The position numbers and the translations under genes are program-made. Below the pieces are notes generated by a model. The model did no database searches. It was not told the DNA's origin and saw only the letters and a list, made by a program, of their open reading frames with translations. Positions 1-5,840 of a stretch of DNA of 64,000 nt are shown piece after piece. This stretch comes from SIG299 sp964544055 (GTDB lineage: Bacteria; Bacillota; Clostridia; Lachnospirales; Lachnospiraceae), in contig CAZJAA010000005.1 of the NCBI GenBank assembly GCA_964544055.1, positions 1 to 64,000 of the forward strand, read 5' to 3'. Position 1 is the stretch's first letter; each line of letters opens with the position of its first letter.

Positions 1-5
1 TTTTA

Positions 6-731
6 TTGAAACATTTATCACGCATAGACATTGAAGTTATTGCCGAAAAGATTATAAAGGCATATAGAGAACTTCCCGAAGTAAAAAACAAAAAGATTTA
101 TAGAATAGAACCTGAGTTACTGTTGACGAAGCTGCTTGGCTTGAAGATAGAATACCAGCATTTATCCCTTGACGGTTCAATTCTTGGAATGACATCATTT
201 CAGGAAGTCGGGGTTGAGGTATTTGACGAAGCAGATACAGATACCTTTTTCTTCTTGGATGGTAAGACCGTACTTGTAGAAAAGGATTTGCAACAGGACA
301 GTGGGCAAAGAGGTCGTTTTAACTTTACGACAATGCACGAAGGCAGTCATCAGATATTCAAAATGCTTTATCCGAATGACTATGGTGTAAGAAATGCTGA
401 ACCGGTACATTTTTATAAAGCAAATTCCGAAAGGAATAAGCCTATATCTGATTGGGAGGAATGGCAAGCGAATACATTGGCATCTGCCATCCTACTTCCA
501 AAGGATTTAGTTCAGCAAGGTATGTTCTTATTTGATTTGGGCGAGAAAATCAAATGCCTGAATAAAGTACATTACCCGGTTGTATATGATAAGTTCTCTG
601 CACTTGCAGATTTCTTGGGTTGTTCCAAGACTGCACTTGCAATCAGAATGAAGAAACTGGGATTATTAGAACAGGAATACCTTGATAATCCGCACGACTA
701 CCTTGCGATTTATCCGGAGGTGTCAAGATAA
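6..731 (+). CDS. ImmA/IrrE-family metallopeptidase of the integrative element
   Basis: This is a zinc metallopeptidase-like protein of the ImmA/IrrE family, whose best-known members cleave repressors of mobile elements. Residues near 112-116 read HEGSH, the HExxH zinc motif. About 40 residues later comes WEEWQANTLASAILLP, the typical second part of the family (E-W-Q-A-N, then L-L-P). The gene starts at TTG only five bases inside the window, so no ribosome-binding site can be seen. The start of the protein looks natural for the family, but a start outside the window is possible. It overlaps the next gene by one base, which suggests an operon. In this mobile-element setting a role in derepressing transfer genes is inference. 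Confidence 0.8.
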   Translation: MKHLSRIDIEVIAEKIIKAYRELPEVKNKKIYRIEPELLLTKLLGLKIEYQHLSLDGSILGMTSFQEVGVEVFDEADTDTFFFLDGKTVLVEKDLQQDSGQRGRFNFTTMHEGSHQIFKMLYPNDYGVRNAEPVHFYKANSERNKPISDWEEWQANTLASAILLPKDLVQQGMFLFDLGEKIKCLNKVHYPVVYDKFSALADFLGCSKTALAIRMKKLGLLEQEYLDNPHDYLAIYPEVSR

Positions 732-934
732 TGAGTAATGAAGAAATGAAGATAGTTGTCAGATGCCCTCGGTGTGATTGGAGAGTATTTGACAAGGTAA
801 CACCCACTACCGGTGTTATAGAATTGAAGTGTCCGAACTGCCGCAGAGTAGTTGCAGTAGACTTATCTCTTAGGAAGTCTAACGGACTGAAATACAGAAT
901 GGCAGCATACGCCAAAAGATTAAAAGAGAAGTAA
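731..934 (+). CDS. Small zinc-ribbon (Com/KTR-like) protein
   Basis: This is a 67-residue protein with two CxxC pairs (CPRC near residue 12, CPNC near residue 34), the pattern of a single zinc ribbon. The basic C-terminal third (RKSNGLKYRMAAYAKRLKEK) could bind nucleic acid. Similar small cysteine-rich proteins occur in conjugative elements of Firmicutes and resemble phage Mu Com. The start overlaps the stop of the peptidase gene, so the two are probably translated together. A long stem-loop with a T-run follows and ends the unit. The function is not known from sequence; nucleic-acid binding is inference. Confidence 0.65.
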   Translation: MSNEEMKIVVRCPRCDWRVFDKVTPTTGVIELKCPNCRRVVAVDLSLRKSNGLKYRMAAYAKRLKEK

Positions 935-1009
935 CAACAGAATAAGAAGTACATTCATTGTACCGAGCCACGGGTCCTGAAAGTGAATACTTTCTGAGTC
1001 ACCAAATTG

Positions 1010-1069
1010 CCGGACATTGAGAATCAGAGGATAACCATATCCTTCTGTTCTTGATGTTCGGCTTTTTTT
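1010..1069 (+). terminator. Long stem-loop with T-run after the zinc-ribbon gene
   Basis: About 22 base pairs, with G-T pairs and two small bulges, form between 1010-1032 and 1038-1061 around a loop near AACCAT. TTTTTTT follows. A smaller perfect hairpin (GAAAGT GAAT ACTTTC, 979-994) lies just upstream. The pair resembles a terminator with an alternative upstream fold, so conditional read-through into the sigma-like gene is possible. Confidence 0.65.
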
Positions 1070-1192
1070 GTTGCTGCTCCGGAATGGAGAAAGCAAATGA
1101 AATATAAGTGGCTCTGTTACATCGCCAAGTATCCGTAATCTCCGAATTTTTGATTTCAAACCAATTTCAAAAATTCAAAGGAGATTACGAAA

Positions 1193-1732
1193 ATGACAAA
1201 TACATTTGAAGAAAGAAAAGAAGAATTTGCTGCTGAGTGCAAAGTTATAAACCTCAGATATGAATACGAAGGATATACGGGAAAGGAACGCTATGCAATC
1301 GTTACCTCACTTACCGAAGAAGAATTTGACGAAAAGTTTGGAGCGGTAGCGAAAAGCGAATATGCACCCTATCTCCTACTCTCCCCTGAGCAAGGGGACG
1401 CCATTACGGAATACCAGAATGTCGAAGCAAAGTACAGAATGAGAAATCTGCGATACGGACACGCTTTTGACATCAATGACGGTGAGTTTGAAGAACACCA
1501 CCCGGAAATGGCAGTTGAAACAGACCCGATTGAAGAAATAATCTTGCAGGATAACATAGAAAAACTCCGAGAGGTACTATGCAATTTAAGTGAGAAACAG
1601 AAACAGCGAGTGATTCAGTATTTCTTCTATGGTAAAACCTATAAGCAGATTGCAGATGAAGAAGGCTTATCTGCACCTACCATAAAGGAATCCATAGATA
1701 GTGCTATAAATAAATTGAAGAAATTTTTCTGA
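1193..1732 (+). CDS. Sigma-70 region 4-like regulator of the integrative element
   Basis: This is a 179-residue protein. The last 55 residues form a sigma-70 region 4-type helix-turn-helix (SEKQKQRVIQYFFYGKTYKQ, then IADEEGLSAPTIKESIDSAI). The N-terminal 110 residues are acidic and I do not recognise a domain there; regions 2 and 3 of a complete sigma factor are missing. Similar sigma-like proteins occur in Tn916-type elements, where they act in regulation. The ribosome-binding site AAAGGAG lies 8-10 bases before ATG. The gene is 258 bases from the previous one, after a terminator, so it probably has its own promoter or depends on read-through. Confidence 0.75.
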   Translation: MTNTFEERKEEFAAECKVINLRYEYEGYTGKERYAIVTSLTEEEFDEKFGAVAKSEYAPYLLLSPEQGDAITEYQNVEAKYRMRNLRYGHAFDINDGEFEEHHPEMAVETDPIEEIILQDNIEKLREVLCNLSEKQKQRVIQYFFYGKTYKQIADEEGLSAPTIKESIDSAINKLKKFF

Positions 1733-1767
1733 AACACCCTTATTTTTTGCTCTGCCAGTTCAAACAA

Positions 1768-1811
1768 GTGAAGGGGTTGTTCAATTCCGGATATGAACAG
1801 ATCCCCTTCAC
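1768..1811 (+). promoter_or_regulatory. Inverted repeat upstream of the MazF-like gene
   Basis: GTGAAGGGG at 1768-1776 pairs perfectly with CCCCTTCAC at 1803-1811. TGTTCA and TGAACA extend the stem inside. It ends 26 bases before the toxin start. It could be an autoregulatory operator, a leader hairpin or a terminator of the preceding gene; no T-run follows, which speaks against a terminator. Confidence 0.45.
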
Positions 1812-1837
1812 ATTAAATGCGAAGTGAGGATAATGCA

Positions 1838-2410
1838 ATGAACAGAACTGATATGAACAAAATTAAATGGGGAGATATTTATTACTGTAACCTTCCGGCG
1901 GGTAAAGGTTCAGTGCAAGGAAACCGCAGACCGGTGCTTGTTATTCAAAACAACCGATTAAATGCAACAAGTCCTACGGTTGTAGTGGCTATTATTACAT
2001 CTGTTAAAAAAAGATTGTCAATGCCGACACACATAGAGATTGGCAAAGAATGTGGACTTAAAGAGCCTTCTATGGTAATGCTGGAGCAAATTCGCACAGT
2101 AGACAAAGTGGAAGAACTTGAGGATTATGTCGGAACGGTTGTTGATGATACCAAGATTACTGAAATTCAAAGAGGTATAAAAGCATCTCTTGGAATTCCT
2201 ATGAAACCCAAAAGTCAGCGTTCGGGTATCGTATTAAGTCTATGTCCACAGTGTAGACAGGAATTTATGAATGTTCCTGAAAATATCGTCAAGAGAGTAG
2301 ACCCTCTGCAATCGGAAAAGGAGTGCTGTGATAAGTGCCAAGTCCGATACGGATATGATTATATGATTATGAAGAAACACAATCATCATTCACAAGGGAG
2401 GGATAACTAA
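1838..2410 (+). CDS. MazF/PemK-like endoribonuclease with C-terminal zinc ribbon
   Basis: Residues 8-110 match the MazF/PemK toxin fold: WGDIYYCNLP at the start, then NRRPVLVIQN and the conserved PTVVVAIITS strand. MazF proteins cut single-stranded mRNA at short sites. A C-terminal extension of about 60 residues carries CPQC and CCDKC, a zinc-ribbon pattern that is unusual for a free toxin. I chose the ATG at 1838 because GAGG lies eight bases upstream; an in-frame ATG at 1817 has no such site. There is no obvious antitoxin upstream. The next gene overlaps by one base and encodes a small DNA-binding protein that may play that part. A regulatory rather than toxic role in the element is equally possible. 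Confidence 0.75.
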   Translation: MNRTDMNKIKWGDIYYCNLPAGKGSVQGNRRPVLVIQNNRLNATSPTVVVAIITSVKKRLSMPTHIEIGKECGLKEPSMVMLEQIRTVDKVEELEDYVGTVVDDTKITEIQRGIKASLGIPMKPKSQRSGIVLSLCPQCRQEFMNVPENIVKRVDPLQSEKECCDKCQVRYGYDYMIMKKHNHHSQGRDN

Positions 2411-2670
2411 TGTTTGAAGAAAAGATAGAAGCAATGAACGCTCAGACAATAGCAGATGAGCTTGTCCCTTCTTTTGAAAAGAGGGTTTATACCGTCGAAG
2501 AAATAATGAATATTCTTGATATAGGAAAGAATGCTGCTTATAACCTTGTCAATTCAGGAGCATTTCATTATGTAAAGGTCGGTGGACATTACAGAATATC
2601 TAAAAAGAGTTTTGATAACTGGCTGGATAAGTTGGATAAAGATTCCGCAGATTGTCAAGTGTGCGATTAG
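2410..2670 (+). CDS. Excisionase-like helix-turn-helix protein (array member 1)
   Basis: This is an 86-residue protein with one excisionase/HTH_17-type domain at about 26-75: YTVEEIMNILDIGKNAAYNL, then a wing with GGHYRISKKSFDNWLD. This fold binds the arms of attachment sites in recombination directionality factors, but is also used by plain regulators. The start overlaps the stop of the MazF-like gene by one base (TAATG), so translation is coupled. It is the first of four neighbouring genes with the same domain. Function as excisionase or as antitoxin of the MazF-like protein is not decided by sequence. Confidence 0.75.
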   Translation: MFEEKIEAMNAQTIADELVPSFEKRVYTVEEIMNILDIGKNAAYNLVNSGAFHYVKVGGHYRISKKSFDNWLDKLDKDSADCQVCD

Positions 2671-2778
2671 GAAAATCGCATCATTAACAAAATCTCTGAT
2701 TCTCAGTACCATATAGCCAAGTCACTTGGCTATATGGCTGATGTCTAAGTGGCAAAACTGAATCGGAGGTAACCTAAT

Positions 2779-2982
2779 ATGGAAGAAAAACAATCAGCAG
2801 ACACATTGAAAAGAACATATACCGTAGGCGAGATTGCAAACCTTTTAGGCGTAAGTAAAACAAGTGCTTACAACCTGATTAACTCAAATCAATTTCATAG
2901 TGTCAAAATTGGCGGACGACATAGAGTTTCAAAAAAGGTATTTGATGAATGGCTGGACGGTAATAAAGGAGGTACAGAATAA
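2779..2982 (+). CDS. Excisionase-like helix-turn-helix protein (array member 2)
   Basis: This is a 67-residue protein that consists almost entirely of the excisionase-type domain (YTVGEIANLLGVSKTSAYNL, then GGRHRVSKKVFDEWLDG). It is closely similar to the domain of member 1, so the two probably arose by duplication. CGGAGG lies upstream of the ATG. The 108 bases before it contain a short inverted repeat (AGCCAAGTCACTTGGCT, near 2714-2730). The stop overlaps the start of member 3 by one base. Confidence 0.75.
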   Translation: MEEKQSADTLKRTYTVGEIANLLGVSKTSAYNLINSNQFHSVKIGGRHRVSKKVFDEWLDGNKGGTE

Positions 2983-3683
2983 TGGCATATGGAGATAAGA
3001 TTGATGAACGAGTACATATTTTTAATCTTGAACGAGAAAATTCCCGTTTGGCTGAAATATATCGTGGCGATAAGGAAAAAGAAGATATTGAATGGGAAAC
3101 TTACAGTATAGAAGAAGTACAGAAACTGCTTAAAGTGTCTGAAGATGAAGCGAGAAAACTTGTAAAATCCGGACTGTTCAAAACTTATAGAGTTGGAAAT
3201 GAATATCGTGCTTCAAGGAAAAGTGTTGAGGAACGCAAAAAGACGGTTGATGCAATGCTTACCTATCAAAATCAAAAGACAATGAGTGTTCCCGACTTAA
3301 GGCGTATATTGGGACTTGGTAAAACATCAACATATCGACTGGTTAATCAGTGCTATTTTAAGACATACGTGGTTTTCGGAAAGATGAGAATAGATGTTGA
3401 GAGTTTTGAAAAATGGTATGCCGGTCAATTTCATTACAAAAAGGTAAATGGCGAAAGACCCGGAACAGACCATATTGAAACTATTGCTCCTACCACAATA
3501 GCAAAAGTGCTTGGAGTATCAAAAAGCACTGCCTATGATTTTTTGAATAATGGAGAAATTGAGTTTATTGTGGTCAAGGGCAAACGCAGAGTTATAAGAC
3601 AAAGTTTTGAAGATTGGTATGCTTCTCAGAACCGCTTCAAAATGATTAAAACAATAGAGGAGGTTGAAAACTATGTTGATTGA
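2982..3683 (+). CDS. Protein with three excisionase-like helix-turn-helix domains (array member 3)
   Basis: This is a 233-residue protein with three copies of the excisionase-type domain in a row. Copy 1 is at about 40-85 (YSIEEVQKLLKVSEDEARKL), copy 2 at about 95-150 (MSVPDLRRILGLGKTSTYRL) and copy 3 at about 160-215 (APTTIAKVLGVSKSTAYDFL). Each copy ends in the wing pattern with S-F-E-x-W. Excisionases usually have one such domain. A three-domain fusion could hold several sites at once, for instance to bend the attachment region, or act as a repressor. AAAGGAGG precedes the overlapping TAATG start. The gene overlaps member 4 by 11 bases. Confidence 0.75.
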   Translation: MAYGDKIDERVHIFNLERENSRLAEIYRGDKEKEDIEWETYSIEEVQKLLKVSEDEARKLVKSGLFKTYRVGNEYRASRKSVEERKKTVDAMLTYQNQKTMSVPDLRRILGLGKTSTYRLVNQCYFKTYVVFGKMRIDVESFEKWYAGQFHYKKVNGERPGTDHIETIAPTTIAKVLGVSKSTAYDFLNNGEIEFIVVKGKRRVIRQSFEDWYASQNRFKMIKTIEEVENYVD

Positions 3684-3888
3684 TTCATTTAATGACAGAG
3701 TAAGGGAACTGAATAAGCAGGTTTATAACAAAAGAAGTTATTCAGTCGAGGAAGTCTGCGAGATACTTGGTGTCGCAAGACAGACCGTTTATAAATTGAT
3801 AAATCAGGGCTGCTTTAAGGCAGTCAGAGTTGAAAGAGGTTATCGAATCGTAAAATCCAGTTTTGATGAATGGCTGGATAATGAGTAA
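3673..3888 (+). CDS. Excisionase-like helix-turn-helix protein next to the integrase (array member 4)
   Basis: This is a 71-residue protein with the same domain (YSVEEVCEILGVARQTVYKL, then GYRIVKSSFDEWLD). The ATG at 3673 is preceded by GAGGAGG at a good distance; a TTG at 3664 in frame is less likely. It ends 14 bases before the integrase start, which is the usual place of an excisionase gene (xis) in Tn916-type elements. Of the four array members it is therefore the best candidate for the true directionality factor. That assignment rests on position only. Confidence 0.75.
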   Translation: MLIDSFNDRVRELNKQVYNKRSYSVEEVCEILGVARQTVYKLINQGCFKAVRVERGYRIVKSSFDEWLDNE

Positions 3889-3902
3889 AGGAGGATTAGA
3901 TT

Positions 3903-5342
3903 ATGGCTTCAATCGTAAAAAGAAAGAATAGATATTCAGTAGTTTATAGCTATGAAGATGAAAAAGGCGTGAAAAGACAAAAGTGGGAAACCTTTGATAC
4001 AAATGCCGATGCGAAAAAAAGGAAGGCACAGATTGAATTTGAGCAACAAAGCGGAACATTTATCGTTCCGACAGCGACCACAGTATCAGACTTGCTTGAA
4101 GAATACTGTTCCGTATATGGTGTGAATAACTGGGCGATGTCAACATACCGCTCTAAAAAGGGATTGATGTATAACTATATTATTCCCCTTATTGGAGATA
4201 TAAAACTGGATGATGTTACTCCTCGTCTTATGGACAACTTCTATAAGAGTTTGTTGAAGGTAAAACCGAAATCTACGAAATATAAAAAGGCACAAACCGA
4301 ATACCTTACTGCTCACACAGTCAGAGAAATACACAAATTCCTCAGAAGTGCTTTTAATCAGGCGGTAAAATGGGAACTGATGTCACGAAATCCGGTTTTG
4401 AACGCAACACTTCCAAAAGAGCAACATAAAAAGCGAGAAATATGGACTGCGGAAACACTGTTACACGCTCTTGAAGTATGTGAAGATGATATTCTGAAAT
4501 TAGCAATCAACCTTGCTTTTTCTTGTTCCTTGCGTATGGGAGAGATGCTTGGACTGACTTGGGATTGTTGTGATATTTCCGAAGAAAGCATTGCGGAGAA
4601 TAATGCTTCTATTTACATCAATAAGGAACTTCAAAGGTGCAATATAGATACGATGGCACTCCTTGATAACAAAGATATTATTCAGGTATTTCCTCATATT
4701 CTAAAAGCAAACACTACTTCCCTTGTGTTGAAAGCACCTAAAACACCTACAAGTGTCAGAAAGGTATTTTTACCGAGTACCGTAGCAAATATGCTTGTGG
4801 AGAGAAAAAGACAAATAGATGAGATGAAAGAATTATATGGAGATGAGTATACAGATTATAACTTAGTATTCTGCCACCCTTCAGGCAGACCAATGGAAGG
4901 TCAGGTAATCAATCGAGCATTAAAGCAGCTCATTAAGGACAATGATTTGCCGGATATAGTGTTCCATAGTTTCAGACACGCCAGTATCACTTACAAACTG
5001 AAATGGAATGGTGGCGATATGAAATCTGTTCAGGGTGATTCTGGACACGCACGAATGGATATGATTTCAAATGTATATAGTCATATCATTGATGATGACA
5101 GACGATTCAATGCTCAGAAATTTGAGGAGCAGTTCTACAATGCGAAAGGTCTGAAAAATGTTGAAAGCACTCCGGCAGATACAACACCTGATTTTGACGC
5201 AGTGGAAGTTCTGCAACCATCAGAAAAGTATAAGGCTAAGAAAGAAGAAAAGACAGAAGATAATGATGCAGCACTATTGGAAAAACTTCTTTCAAATCCG
5301 GAAGCGAAAGCGTTATTAAAGGCACTGGCGAAAACATTGTAA
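3903..5342 (+). CDS. int: Tyrosine recombinase (integrase) of the integrative element
   Basis: This is a 479-residue site-specific recombinase that inserts and excises the element. The N-terminal 60 residues are the basic arm-binding part (KRKNRYSVVYSYEDEKGVKR). A SAM-like core-binding domain covers about 60-165. The catalytic domain shows R in LRMGEMLGLTW, H-x-x-R in FHSFRHAS, H in DSGHARMD and the nucleophile in SNVYSHI. An extra tail of about 60 residues, rich in K, E and D, follows the catalytic domain and is longer than usual. AAAGGAGG precedes ATG. The gene is the last of the element; terminator 5363-5397 and a candidate attachment site follow. Confidence 0.92.
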   Translation: MASIVKRKNRYSVVYSYEDEKGVKRQKWETFDTNADAKKRKAQIEFEQQSGTFIVPTATTVSDLLEEYCSVYGVNNWAMSTYRSKKGLMYNYIIPLIGDIKLDDVTPRLMDNFYKSLLKVKPKSTKYKKAQTEYLTAHTVREIHKFLRSAFNQAVKWELMSRNPVLNATLPKEQHKKREIWTAETLLHALEVCEDDILKLAINLAFSCSLRMGEMLGLTWDCCDISEESIAENNASIYINKELQRCNIDTMALLDNKDIIQVFPHILKANTTSLVLKAPKTPTSVRKVFLPSTVANMLVERKRQIDEMKELYGDEYTDYNLVFCHPSGRPMEGQVINRALKQLIKDNDLPDIVFHSFRHASITYKLKWNGGDMKSVQGDSGHARMDMISNVYSHIIDDDRRFNAQKFEEQFYNAKGLKNVESTPADTTPDFDAVEVLQPSEKYKAKKEEKTEDNDAALLEKLLSNPEAKALLKALAKTL

Positions 5343-5362
5343 ATTGAATATTATAAATTAAG

Positions 5363-5397
5363 AAGAAAGGCAATCTGTTCTAGGTTGCCTTTCTTTT
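5363..5397 (+). terminator. Terminator of the integrase gene
   Basis: AAGAAAGGCAA at 5363-5373 pairs perfectly with TTGCCTTTCTT at 5385-5395, with a short loop and more T after it. It lies 21 bases after the integrase stop. The A-rich left arm may let it work in both directions. Confidence 0.8.
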
Positions 5398-5667
5398 GTG
5401 CAACTGTCACATTTTAACCTGAATTCTTGCTTTGCACACATATAGCGGTTATAATAATAGTAATTCTAGTCAAAGTATTTAACGTAAATAAAGCGAGATA
5501 TTGGTAATCAGTGTATTGGATGTATTGTTGAAAATTCGTATAACACACTAACTCAATGACTAATCCCGTTTTTGGGGTGTTTTGCTAATTTCCTGCTAAT
5601 ATGAGGGTGAAAAACGAGGAAATATTAGCAAGAAATGGAGAAGAAAACATTAACTCAAAGAGTGGTG

Positions 5668-5701
5668 AAAACCTTGATTTTACAAGCGTTTTCAAGGTTT
5701 T
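5668..5701. repeat. Inverted repeat near the end of the integrative element
   Basis: AAAACCTTGA at 5668-5677 is the reverse complement of TCAAGGTTTT at 5692-5701. It lies about 30 bases before the candidate attachment core in the gene-free stretch 5343-5840. A recombinase arm or core site is the natural guess. The rest of that stretch (5400-5660) is AT-rich and I see no gene in it. Confidence 0.35.
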
Positions 5702-5710
5702 GGAGCAAGT

Positions 5711-5775
5711 TTACGGATGTGTCCGGGGGCTTCTCCTAAGTGCTAGTTGAGGGTTCAATTCCCCATGGGCTGCTA
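5711..5775 (+). other. Candidate attachment site (attR) with tRNA-3'-like sequence
   Basis: The segment contains GGGTTCAATTCCCC (a T-psi-C arm with the invariant GTTCAAT pattern) followed by GGGCTGC, which could be the 3' strand of an acceptor stem. No complete tRNA can be folded here: the 5' half is missing and there is no CCA. A tRNA 3' fragment just after an integrase is the usual trace left by an element that inserted into a tRNA gene. The other end of the element lies outside the window, so the direct repeat cannot be confirmed. Confidence 0.4.
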
Positions 5776-5776
5776 C

Positions 5777-5822
5777 AAAAAAACGCCGAAATTCCTGATT
5801 TACAGGAAATTTCAGCATTTTT
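5777..5822 (-). terminator. Terminator of the GH30 gene
   Basis: GAAATTCCTG near 5788-5797 pairs with CAGGAAATTTC near 5803-5813, with one bulged base. On the minus strand TTTTTTTG follows; on the plus strand ATTTTTATTTTG follows. It therefore probably works in both directions. It lies 19 bases after the GH30 stop codon. Confidence 0.75.
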
Positions 5823-5840
5823 ATTTTGAAAATAAAAAAC

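Noticed and set aside
5680..5696. Possible CcpA (cre) site, TGAAAACGCTTGTA on the minus strand
   Set aside because: Two fixed bases of the consensus differ and the site lies at the end of the integrative element, away from any promoter.
5711..5775. A complete tRNA gene near the integrase
   Set aside because: Only a T-arm-like and acceptor-like 3' part is present; D-arm, anticodon stem and 5' acceptor strand cannot be paired.
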